A DNA stretch of 64,000 bases from an uncultured Pirellulaceae bacterium (GTDB lineage: Bacteria; Planctomycetota; Planctomycetia; Pirellulales; Pirellulaceae), in contig CALLUY010000165.1 in NCBI GenBank assembly GCA_938010615.1, positions 1 to 64,000 of the forward strand, given 5' to 3'. The translations under genes and the position numbers were made by a program. Of this stretch, positions 9,646 through 18,552 are shown one piece after another (the stretch's first letter is position 1; every line of letters begins with the position of its first letter). The notes beneath the pieces are model-generated. The model had not been told where the DNA came from. It did not search any database and saw nothing but the letters and a program-made list of their open reading frames with translations.

Positions 9646-12600
9646 CTAGAAGTTACCGCCGCCACCGCCTCCAGCACCGCCACCGAATCCACCACCACCG
9701 CCACCGAGTCCACCACCGGCGCCGCCACCGCCTTGTGCGTTTTGGGCGTTACCCGTGATGTTGAAGGTCTGGACTTCAGTAATCGTGTTGAGGTTTGGTG
9801 TCGCACTGATCAGCACGTAAAGTCGATCAGCCGTCGTCGCGTGGTTAACTTGTAGGAACGTTCCTGTTGGAAGCACCGTGATTTCTGGACGATAGCCAAC
9901 GACGCCGGGTGCAAACGGTGAGAACTGATTGTTACCTCCAGCGTTGCCACCGCCATCAAATCCGCCGAAGAAGTCATCTCCGCCGCCGCCGCCAATTCCG
10001 CCGCCGGCTTGAAGGCTCGAGCCGAAGTAGTTCCGAGCAGCATCGCTTGACGCGAACTTCATCATCTTCTGAGCAAGAGCTGACTGTTTGATTGCCATCT
10101 TCTTGCGAACAAGTGTTTCCAACGTGTGCTGGTCAAGATCGTCGGTGCGACGGCCTTGATTCAATTTGAACAGCACGATCGCTCCCTTGGGGTCCAGCTT
10201 GACAGCTTTTTGAAGGCTGGCTTCCTGATCAACAGATTGGAAATGATTGTGAATTGCAACGTTTACTTTGCCCGATGTCACTTCACCCATCATGCGACGG
10301 ATGATCAATCGGTAATCGCCAGAGAAACCTGTTGGAAGAACGTATTGCTCCTTCATCAGCCCTGATTCGGACTTCCCGATTGAGTATACATCACCGTAGT
10401 AAACGCCTCCGGCGGTCGTGCGAGGATTCAAGCGAGAGCAGATCGTTCCGCCCGGTTCCTCAACGTAGATATCGATGTCAGCATCGCCAGTCCACGAAAC
10501 TTCGATGAAGCAGTCGCGATGCTTCGCTTCCGCCAATTCTGTTTCGAAAGACTTGAGCTGTTCCGCTTTGCCGCTCTTCTTAAGAGCAGACTTAACGCCT
10601 GCAGCAGCGTAGCGAGCACGCTTCATCAACTCGGGCTTATCCGGCCACTCTTGTGACAGAACACCAATCGAAGTCCATCGCATGCCCTCAATGTGATTGT
10701 TGCGTTCCGCGATCGCCAATCCAACCGCGTAAGGTTGAACCAGTGAAGGGTTCGTTTTGGCAATATCGTTCAAAACTCGCAGCGATCGATCGACCATGCC
10801 ATTCTTTGACATGTAGATCGCGGCAATCATTGAGTCCTGCAAGTCATCCGAAAGGTCAACTGCAGACATGATCGCTCGTTCGATTTCGCTGTTAGGACGG
10901 CCGATGATCTGCATCGAAAGTCCCAAAGCTTGGAACATCCAAGCAGAATCACCTTGGTTGTTGCGGATCGCACCGTTGAGCAACGCAACGATCTCTTCGT
11001 GTTGCTGCTCTTTTACCATGTGCCGAACTGTAGCACGAACTGCCTTTGTGTCTGGCGTGTTCGATTTGAAGTAAGCGTCCCATGCAGCGTTTGGATTCGC
11101 TGAAGGAGCAACTGTGATCAAGTTGCCAGGCTTAAAAGAAATTGAGTTCTTCTTGGCCGGTGTCGCTGGTGTTTCTTCGCCGATCGAGAAGCCAACAGCA
11201 GCGTCTTGAATGCAGAAGACTCCACCTCCTCGGCCACCACGACCGCCGCCACCACCGCCGAATCCTCCGCCGCCGCCACCGAATCCACCGCCTTGACCGC
11301 CACCGCCGAAACCACCGCCGCCTTGACCACCACCGCCGAATCCACCGCCGCCGCCAAGTCCGCCGGGACTGCTTCGTGGAGCAACCAAGTCGCCAACGTT
11401 ATAAACGTCGGTTACGAGATAGTCAGGTTCGTTTTCGTCGTCGATTGAGATGATCAGCAAAACTTCGTCTTTAACAACGTACGTCGCATCGACTGCTTTG
11501 AGCATTGTGCGAAGACCTTTGCCCAATGTGATGCCGGACAGGTTAGCGGAAACTTCGGTTTCGTCATCGAGGACACCGTCGAGGTTTTGATCGATAACGA
11601 TGTTGATTCCAAGTTCCTTCACCAATTCATCTCTCACGTCACCAAACGGCTCGGCGTCGTAGATCAAATCGACGGGCTTGTCCAATTGCTCGAGGATACG
11701 GCGTTCGTTCTCGCCGCCAGCCAATCGAACGTTCTGGTACTTCTCGCGAATTGTTTTCTTCTCAATCCATTCTTCAGCATCCGGGAACACCAAAGGAGGA
11801 TTACCAGAGATTGGATACGTTGATTTGTAGATTTCGCGAACCGCATCGGTGAAGAGCCGCTCTTTTTCACGACGAACCTTCTGCAGTTCGAAGTGGCTGC
11901 GAGCAATCCGGGCTCGGGCTGAAACAAGTGTTGCTTCAGGGCGATTTGGGAATGCTTCAACGACTGAGTCTGCGACATCTTCCGCAACCGCGTAGTTGCC
12001 TTCCCGCATCAGCGAACTGTACTGTCCGAGCAGACGAGCCAACTTCTCTTCGTTTCGCTCGTAATTCAAAATCTCGTTGCGAACCGATTCGACCGTGGCC
12101 TCATTGCGACTTTTGAGCTGCTGAGTCTGGTCGAAAGCAAGCTTGCGACGTGTTGCCGAAACGAGAGACGACTCGAGACGATGGCGAAGTTCAGAAACCG
12201 TTCCCTGAGTCAACTCAGGTGTTTGGTCAACGACTTCGAGCATGTTCTTCAGTCGCTCGATTGCAGCCGCAGGATCAGTTGATGATTCCTGCAGAGCACG
12301 TTCTGTTTCGTATTGGACTTGCTTGCGAAGCTTTTCGTTGATGATGCGGTCGCGATCTTCAACCGAAAGGATTTGCTCTCTCAGGTCTTCACGATCCTGT
12401 TGCATCAGCAATTGACTGATGTCGCTTTGCGTTGGCCCCATTTGGATTGGATCCGTGATGATCATTTCCTCTGGAACTGGAATCACTTCAACTGAATCGG
12501 TAATGATCGAGCCCGGTTGCTGTTGATTCGGAGCAATTTCCATTTCTGAATCGTCAATCTGAAGATCAATCGAACCTGGATTGTCTTCTGTAGGTGGCTC

Positions 12601-13878
12601 AACGGGATCAGAGCCGAACGGAGAGTCAGCCGAAGACTCGTCAACGACAGGCTCGTCGATTCCAAAAGGATTGTTTTCATCTGTGATTTCATCCTGCAGA
12701 CGATAGCGAGCCGCCATGGCGACGCGACTTTCGGCTTTTGGAGCCGCAGAAGCGATTGCTGCAGTTCCAGATGTTTTGTTTGAGCTTCCACCAAGCAGGT
12801 CCATGTCGACTGCGTTTTCGTCAACGACACGAACGTATTCCGCCAAGCCAGCCGAACCGACTGTCGGAAGTGAAGCACCACCGTCCTTACGGACTTCCTC
12901 GAGCATTTTCGGCAGGAAGGCAAACTCCTTCGAAGCTGACTCTGGCTGAATTGACCAAGACTTGGTGACCTTTTGGCCGTCCATGATTCCAGTCAGTTCC
13001 ATTTTCAGAGCTTCACGGTTGGCGATTGATCCAACGAGAATGGTGTCGCGGTCAGTCCGCATCGGAGGACACTTGCCAGGATAAACTTCGACAAGGTTCT
13101 CAGGAAGCGTTGCAGTTTGTGGCCAGAAGACAGAACCGTGAACCGTTTCCGCCAGAGCTGTAGCTCCGTTGTCGACTGAATCAGCAGCGTCGGTGTCGAT
13201 GATGATGTTTCCGCCAGAGTTGTTAGCAAGTGCCGCCAACAGGGCAATGTTTCTTTCAGGGCCGATCGCGAAACTGGAAACTGAAATCTGATTTTCAGCC
13301 AGTTGCTTGACGGCTTTGGTGAATGATTCTGTATGCAGAACGCCAGCGCGGCTAATTCCGTCACCGATGTAGATGACGTTGCGATTGCGAGTCTTGTCGC
13401 TACCGAAGCTTTCAACTGCAGTTTCGATCATCGATTCCATATCGGTCGATCCCAGAGCAACTCGGTTGCCGAGGTTTTCGATCGCGATCTGAACTTTGTC
13501 GTCCATTGGATTTGCAAAGTCGCCGAAAAGTGCAACTGCTTCCAGATCGACGGCGAAAATACGAACGCGATCATCACCGCTGAGGTTGCGAATGAAACCG
13601 CGAAGCATCTCAATCGAATCCCGCTTGTACGCACCAGTCTGACTGGCTGACGTATCAACGAAAACAAGAACGTCGCTGGCTCGCTGTTGCTTTTGGCTCT
13701 CAGGTCCGATGCTCAACGCAAACGAAGTCTCGCCAGCGTCCTCGAAGGTCGCCATGCGAGTAGGTGATGCATTTTCAACTTGGAACGCCTGAGCTGCGTG
13801 AGGGATTGCCAAGAAAGACATTCCAACGACTGCAACAAAAATTCCTCGAAGCGCGACTGTGGCCGTGCGTATCGACAT
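9646..13878 (-). CDS. Large VWA-domain protein with STN-like, glycine-rich, DUF2135/YfaP-like and secretin-like C-terminal segments
   Basis: Signal peptide; VWA DVLVFVDTSASQTGAYKRDS; STN-like ELGINIVIDQNLDGVLDDETEVSANLSG; DADIDIYVEEPGGTICSRLNPRTTAGG; C-terminal EITVLPTGTFLQVNHATTADR...ITEVQTFNITG. Confidence 0.75.
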   Translation of the reverse strand: MSIRTATVALRGIFVAVVGMSFLAIPHAAQAFQVENASPTRMATFEDAGETSFALSIGPESQKQQRASDVLVFVDTSASQTGAYKRDSIEMLRGFIRNLSGDDRVRIFAVDLEAVALFGDFANPMDDKVQIAIENLGNRVALGSTDMESMIETAVESFGSDKTRNRNVIYIGDGISRAGVLHTESFTKAVKQLAENQISVSSFAIGPERNIALLAALANNSGGNIIIDTDAADSVDNGATALAETVHGSVFWPQTATLPENLVEVYPGKCPPMRTDRDTILVGSIANREALKMELTGIMDGQKVTKSWSIQPESASKEFAFLPKMLEEVRKDGGASLPTVGSAGLAEYVRVVDENAVDMDLLGGSSNKTSGTAAIASAAPKAESRVAMAARYRLQDEITDENNPFGIDEPVVDESSADSPFGSDPVEPPTEDNPGSIDLQIDDSEMEIAPNQQQPGSIITDSVEVIPVPEEMIITDPIQMGPTQSDISQLLMQQDREDLREQILSVEDRDRIINEKLRKQVQYETERALQESSTDPAAAIERLKNMLEVVDQTPELTQGTVSELRHRLESSLVSATRRKLAFDQTQQLKSRNEATVESVRNEILNYERNEEKLARLLGQYSSLMREGNYAVAEDVADSVVEAFPNRPEATLVSARARIARSHFELQKVRREKERLFTDAVREIYKSTYPISGNPPLVFPDAEEWIEKKTIREKYQNVRLAGGENERRILEQLDKPVDLIYDAEPFGDVRDELVKELGINIVIDQNLDGVLDDETEVSANLSGITLGKGLRTMLKAVDATYVVKDEVLLIISIDDENEPDYLVTDVYNVGDLVAPRSSPGGLGGGGGFGGGGQGGGGFGGGGQGGGFGGGGGGFGGGGGGRGGRGGGVFCIQDAAVGFSIGEETPATPAKKNSISFKPGNLITVAPSANPNAAWDAYFKSNTPDTKAVRATVRHMVKEQQHEEIVALLNGAIRNNQGDSAWMFQALGLSMQIIGRPNSEIERAIMSAVDLSDDLQDSMIAAIYMSKNGMVDRSLRVLNDIAKTNPSLVQPYAVGLAIAERNNHIEGMRWTSIGVLSQEWPDKPELMKRARYAAAGVKSALKKSGKAEQLKSFETELAEAKHRDCFIEVSWTGDADIDIYVEEPGGTICSRLNPRTTAGGVYYGDVYSIGKSESGLMKEQYVLPTGFSGDYRLIIRRMMGEVTSGKVNVAIHNHFQSVDQEASLQKAVKLDPKGAIVLFKLNQGRRTDDLDQHTLETLVRKKMAIKQSALAQKMMKFASSDAARNYFGSSLQAGGGIGGGGGDDFFGGFDGGGNAGGNNQFSPFAPGVVGYRPEITVLPTGTFLQVNHATTADRLYVLISATPNLNTITEVQTFNITGNAQNAQGGGGAGGGLGGGGGGFGGGAGGGGGGNF

Positions 13879-14411
13879 GATCTACTCCAACACGAATTAT
13901 TTAATGAGGGCTCATCTCCCTCACGATTACGCCTGCCCAAAGTTTCCAGAAGCAGGCTTTCTCAAGTCTATTTGGGGCTCGTAGCGATGCGAACAAAAAA
14001 TGTTCAAATTCCGCTGACCAGTTCCAAGCTCGCGTCGTTCATTATGAGCCAGACGCGACCATCCTCCTAACATTGCAAGCTCCGTGCCAAGACGGATATT
14101 GGGAAAACAGCCCGGTTTCTCACCGGATTGCCCCGTTTTGAAACACTTGAATGCGCAAAAATGGGCAACTCTGCCTTGATCGGACCTCGGAGGAGCTTCG
14201 GCGCAGGGAAATTCTCTATCGAATCACGGATTGAGCAGCCTTGCGTTTTCAAAACTGATCAGCGTGTCGCTATCAGCTGGAGAATTTTTGACTGCTGTTC
14301 GTGTTGCAACAGCCGCCAGCCGTTATGACCGTTACCAGCCGGAGCATCATGCCTTCGAAGACGCCCGCCATCGCCCTGAGCCGGAGCCTCACAGGAAATT
14401 GCATGATTTGG

Positions 14412-14747
14412 GTTTGTCCGCGCAAATTCTAACCCGAAGCGTCAGCGAGGTGCGGGCAGATGCCTTGCTCATGCTTTTTGAAGTTGCAGTGTTTGCATGG
14501 TTTAGTGCTGAAAGCACGGCATGTATTAGCCATGGACGCAAGTCCATGGAAACATTGATGCATTCACCGTCAGTCCTGAAGGGACGGCAGGAAAATTGCG
14601 GTAGTCAAAGCCTAGCTCCTGCCGTGCCTTCGGCACTCTGCGGCGGTTCATTAACCGTAACCACGGACTTGCGTCCATGGCTGATGCATGCCGTCACTTC
14701 GTGACTGAAAGTGGGCAACTTCAAAACTCACGCTTCGGGTTGTGATT
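14412..14747. repeat. MITE-like repeat element, copy A
   Basis: Right terminus GCAACTTCAAAACTCACGCTTCGGGTTGTGATT (14715-14747); left terminus region ACCCGAAGCGT...TTTTTGAAGTTGCAGTGTTTGC; internal 31-bp inverted repeat 14519-14549 / 14661-14691 (28/31 matching). Confidence 0.7.
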
Positions 14748-14863
14748 GGCAATATGAGCTTGCGTAACTCTCCGAATGGCAGAACCTCGACGTCTAGCAA
14801 TGGGAAACGCAGTGCCTTCGGCTTGCCGTTGAACACAATACCGTTCAATGAAGCCAAAGTCTC

Positions 14864-14922
14864 GGTGGCATAGGCCTCTGGCCTGTGTTCTGCATGTCCA
14901 CAAGCCAGAGGCTTATGCCACC
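14864..14922. repeat. Hairpin repeat, 'GGTGGCATA-rGCCTCTGG' family, copy 1
   Basis: Arms GGTGGCATAGGCCTCTGGCCTGTG and CACAAGCCAGAGGCTTATGCCACC; flank TCCTCAACTGCAACGACCCTACTGA shared in inverted orientation with copy 2. Confidence 0.85.
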
Positions 14923-15033
14923 TCCTCAACTGCAACGACCCTACTGAATCACCTTCATTGAACACAATACCGTTAAACAACGATGGGCTTCCAACGATTT
15001 ATCGAATGCCTATCCCTTGCCTTACAAGGCAAC

Positions 15034-15639
15034 CTAATAAACCACCCGGAAGCAGTCCTCAAACATCCGAGCCATCCGGTGAGGAATTTGTTCAATCGGA
15101 GTGATATACGTTTTCGCCATCGAATGAACTTCCATGCTGATCAGGTGCAGCACCAATGACATGTCAGCCACTGAGTCCGAACCCCAGAAAAGCACTGGAG
15201 CGGTATGCTTTCTCTGGGAACGGACTGGAATCGTTCGGAGTGTTGAAGCGCGAAAGACAGACGTGCGAAACTGAATTTGACCTTTGTGCCAAAACGCGAA
15301 CAAGTAAACGCGATTTGCTGCAGGTTGCGAAACCGGCTGCGGTGCAGGTTTTGCGGCGGGCTGGTATTCAAATTTCCAAGTCCGTGTGCTCACTGGAACG
15401 TAAACCATTTGACACACTGCAGTCTTGGGCTTAGCTGCAGTTGCTGATGAAGCTGCCACGTATGTCTCGGAGAGAGCCGGGAAGTCGTCCGCCGCGAATG
15501 GTAGGCGAGCTGCGTCTGAGAAAAACTCACAGTATCCTGGCCGAAGCATGTCACCGGCTTGAACGGTTGCTCCGTTGAGAAGAAAGGAAAGAGAAAAACA
15601 GAGTGCCAAGTACCAGCAGCATATGATTGATCGCCTCAT
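15034..15639 (-). CDS. Hypothetical secreted protein
   Basis: ORF with signal peptide MRRSIICCWYLALCFSLSFLLNGATVQAG; no recognised domain. Confidence 0.55.
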   Translation of the reverse strand: MRRSIICCWYLALCFSLSFLLNGATVQAGDMLRPGYCEFFSDAARLPFAADDFPALSETYVAASSATAAKPKTAVCQMVYVPVSTRTWKFEYQPAAKPAPQPVSQPAANRVYLFAFWHKGQIQFRTSVFRASTLRTIPVRSQRKHTAPVLFWGSDSVADMSLVLHLISMEVHSMAKTYITPIEQIPHRMARMFEDCFRVVY

Positions 15640-15883
15640 TAGACGGGAGTCTCCGTGATTGGTGGAATATCCTTTTGGATATGGAACCAATCGTCCATTC
15701 GTTAAGTTTTCCTGTTACAGAAAACTTGCAAATCAGATAAAGCCTCGCGGTTGCGTATGACTTTTACGGTTTGTTGTGGTCGTGCAAGTCAGGCCCGCAA
15801 TGCTCTAAGGAGAATCGCAGGCTACCGAATTTTGAATCCGCGTTGCTATAATTTTGACGATCGCTGAAATACAGGTTTAGGAA

Positions 15884-17029
15884 TTGGAACTCCAAATGAA
15901 AACTAATCTCATGGTGTGGCTCGCGTACGTTTGTATTGGCGGATTGATTGCCGGGGGCGTTGAAAGCTCAGCAACGGCCCAAGTTGCCGCATCGGATGTG
16001 CTTGTCGAGTCGCGGCCCAAAGTCGCTCAAGTGCGACGGTTCAGTCCTGAAGAGCAGAACAATATTTCGATTTACGAGAAAGTGAATCGCAGTGTTGTGA
16101 ACATTAACACGACGGCGTTTCGCAGAGGGATGTGGTTTGGCGATCCTGTACCGCAAGAAGGAAGTGGCTCCGGTTGGGTGATCGACAAGGAGGGCCATAT
16201 CGTGACCAACCACCATGTGGTCGTTGGCAGCGACGTTATCACGGTAACTCTTTTTGATGGCGATCCGATTCCCGCAGAGATCGTTGGGTCCGACAAACAA
16301 AATGATATCGCGGTTTTGAAAATCAAAGCCAATCCTGAAAGCCTGCTGCCGGTTACGATTGGTGAGTCTTCCGATTTGCGAGTCGGTCAGAAAGTTTTGG
16401 CGATCGGAAACCCGTTTGGTCTCGAACGAACACTTACCGTTGGCATCGTTTCGAGTCTGGGGCGAACGCTGCGTTCGAAAACAAAGCGACTGATCAAGGA
16501 AGTGATCCAGATTGATGCGGCTTTGAATCCCGGAAACTCTGGCGGACCTTTGCTCGATAATGAGGGCAAAGTGATCGGCATGAACACGGCGATCAAAACG
16601 CTCACCGGAGAGAACACTGGGGTCGGGTTCGCAGTCCCGATCAACACGATCAAGCGAATCATTCCTCAGTTGATCGAATTCGGCAGACCGATCCGTGGAA
16701 CGCTGGGGATCGATGTGTTCTTCAAAAGCGATGGCGGTTTGGGCGTCGGGCGCGTTGTCGAAGGTGGACCTGCGGCCGAAGCTGGATTGCAAGGGCTGCG
16801 CATTGAACGAGTTCGAGAACGTCGCGGCGACGGTTTTGTTGTTGAATACCTGCGACCGAATCGTGAGGAAACTGACAAACTGATTTCGATCAGCGGGCTT
16901 CCGGTCAAGACGACCGACGATTATCAGGCGGCGATGGACCGTCATAAACCTGGTGATGTCGTTGATGTCGTTTGCGAACGCGCTGGTCGCCGGCGAACCG
17001 TAAAGGTTCGGTTGGGGATTGAGCAATGA
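15884..17029 (+). CDS. Trypsin-like serine protease, S1C/HtrA family with PDZ-like C-terminus
   Basis: ITVNHH-type His site (IVTNHHVVVGSD), NDIAVLKI, NPGNSGGPLLDNEG. Confidence 0.9.
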   Translation: MELQMKTNLMVWLAYVCIGGLIAGGVESSATAQVAASDVLVESRPKVAQVRRFSPEEQNNISIYEKVNRSVVNINTTAFRRGMWFGDPVPQEGSGSGWVIDKEGHIVTNHHVVVGSDVITVTLFDGDPIPAEIVGSDKQNDIAVLKIKANPESLLPVTIGESSDLRVGQKVLAIGNPFGLERTLTVGIVSSLGRTLRSKTKRLIKEVIQIDAALNPGNSGGPLLDNEGKVIGMNTAIKTLTGENTGVGFAVPINTIKRIIPQLIEFGRPIRGTLGIDVFFKSDGGLGVGRVVEGGPAAEAGLQGLRIERVRERRGDGFVVEYLRPNREETDKLISISGLPVKTTDDYQAAMDRHKPGDVVDVVCERAGRRRTVKVRLGIEQ

Positions 17030-17775
17030 GCAGTTTTGCCGTCATTATTGCTGCTGCTGGAAACGGGACACGATTCCGTCGCTCACGTGGCAACCAGAAG
17101 AAAACCTATGCGATGCTTGGCGACAAACCAGTTTGGCGACATAGTGTGGAGCGATTTGCTGAACGCGATGACGTGAAGCAGATTTTGGTCGTGGTGTCAC
17201 CTGAGGATGAGTCTTGGTTTGTTGAGACCAACGGCGACCTGTTAGGCGCATTGCGCGTTGATGTTGTCGGGGGCGGCAAGGAACGATTCGACAGTGTCGC
17301 AAACGCATTGGCGAAAGTTCGACCGGAGATCGAATTCATTGCAGTTCATGATGGTGCCCGTCCCTGCGTTAGCCCTTCGTTGCTGCAGCATACTTTTTCG
17401 ATGGCTCGAATCAATGGCAGCGCGATTCCTACTGTTGCCGTAAGCAGTACGTTGAAGCGGTCGGGGGGCGGTTCGCTTATTAAGGAGACGGTTGATCGCA
17501 GTGACCTTTATCTGTCCCAGACGCCTCAAGTTTTTGTTGCGGCAGAGTTGCAGGATGCTTTTAAGCGACGCGGCGACTTGCAACCAACCGACGAAGCTCA
17601 ATTGATGGAAATGCTGGGCAAGCCGATGCAGATGGCTGAAGGCTGTCCGTTGAATCTGAAGATTACCAACGAGCAGGATATGTTGTTCGCAGAAGCTGCT
17701 ATGGCTGTATTGGCGAAGTCTGACGTGGAGCCAATTCGCTTCGATGGTCCAACAGGCGATTCGATCACTCGCTAG
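17026..17775 (+). CDS. ispD: 2-C-methyl-D-erythritol 4-phosphate cytidylyltransferase
   Basis: VIIAAAGNGTRFRRSRGNQKKTYAMLGDKPVWRHSVERF, VHDGARPCVSPSLL; ATGA overlap with upstream protease. Confidence 0.88.
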   Translation: MSSFAVIIAAAGNGTRFRRSRGNQKKTYAMLGDKPVWRHSVERFAERDDVKQILVVVSPEDESWFVETNGDLLGALRVDVVGGGKERFDSVANALAKVRPEIEFIAVHDGARPCVSPSLLQHTFSMARINGSAIPTVAVSSTLKRSGGGSLIKETVDRSDLYLSQTPQVFVAAELQDAFKRRGDLQPTDEAQLMEMLGKPMQMAEGCPLNLKITNEQDMLFAEAAMAVLAKSDVEPIRFDGPTGDSITR

Positions 17776-17912
17776 ACCGACCGCACAGCAATACAAGCCC
17801 AGCCATACAAGCCCGAAGCGCAAGCGAGTGGTCTGGAGCAAAATCTGCTCGGACCTTATCGATTGCTGTTTTCGTTGTCCGACCACTCGCTTGCGCTTTT
17901 TGATGTTGCGCA

Positions 17913-17989
17913 AATACAAGCCCGACGCGCAAGCGAGGGAATATTTCTGAGGATTTCCCGATCCCTCGCTTGCGCGTCGGGCTTGTATT
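17913..17989. repeat. Perfect inverted repeat, 28-bp arms
   Basis: AATACAAGCCCGACGCGCAAGCGAGGGA (17913-17940) and its exact reverse complement (17962-17989). Confidence 0.95.
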
Positions 17990-18170
17990 GCAACGCTTCG
18001 TATTTTTCAATTTTCACTTGTAGGTAAAACAAGAAATTCCATCTTAAATGCGCAACATCAAAACTTGCGCTTCGGGCTGGTATTGGTCAGCAATTGTTCC
18101 CGTGGGCCATGTCAAAAATATCCTAGAATTTCCTTGACTTGCTCCATGTGTATTGATACACTAATACACC

Positions 18171-18521
18171 ATGTTCACGATCAAGCTAAATTCTGGTGTT
18201 CCGATTTACCGTCAGGTATTTACGCAAGTTGTGCGTCAGATTGACTGCGGAAAGCTTGCAAAAGACGAACTGCTTCCTTCGGTTCGACAAATGGCCACGG
18301 AGCTGGGCGTCAATCCGATGACGATTTCCAAGGCCTATTCGCTTTTGGAATCCGAAGGCATCGTGGAGCGAAAGCGTGGCGTCGGCATGGTCGTGATCAA
18401 GAAAGCTGAAAAGCCCGTCGACTATTTGCGCCCAGGCATCGAAAGCTTGGTCGCCGATGCGAAACAGCTGGGGCTTTCACAAACGCAGCTGAATCAAATG
18501 ATCAAAAAGCTTTGGAAATAG
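18171..18521 (+). CDS. GntR-family transcriptional regulator (YtrA-like)
   Basis: IYRQVFTQVVRQIDCGKLAKDELLPSVRQMATELGVNPMTISKAYSLLESEGIVERKRGVGMVV. Confidence 0.92.
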   Translation: MFTIKLNSGVPIYRQVFTQVVRQIDCGKLAKDELLPSVRQMATELGVNPMTISKAYSLLESEGIVERKRGVGMVVIKKAEKPVDYLRPGIESLVADAKQLGLSQTQLNQMIKKLWK

Positions 18522-18552
18522 CGAAACCGGAACACGAACCAGTAGGTGACTG

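Noticed and set aside
11142-11453. Arg/His-rich plus-strand ORFs opposite the Gly-rich tract
   Set aside because: Artefact of the GGN repeat read on the opposite strand.
14231-14980. ORFs of 60-157 aa on both strands between 14.2 and 15.0 kb
   Set aside because: They run through palindromic repeat DNA; translations contain repeat-derived words and no domain.
15968-17026. 352-aa minus-strand ORF opposite the S1C protease
   Set aside because: Shadow ORF of a well-supported gene; no signal peptide, domain or RBS.
17765-18010. Possible CRISPR-like repeats in the ispD-gntR gap
   Set aside because: Repeats are long inverted arms, not regularly spaced direct repeats; no cas genes nearby.
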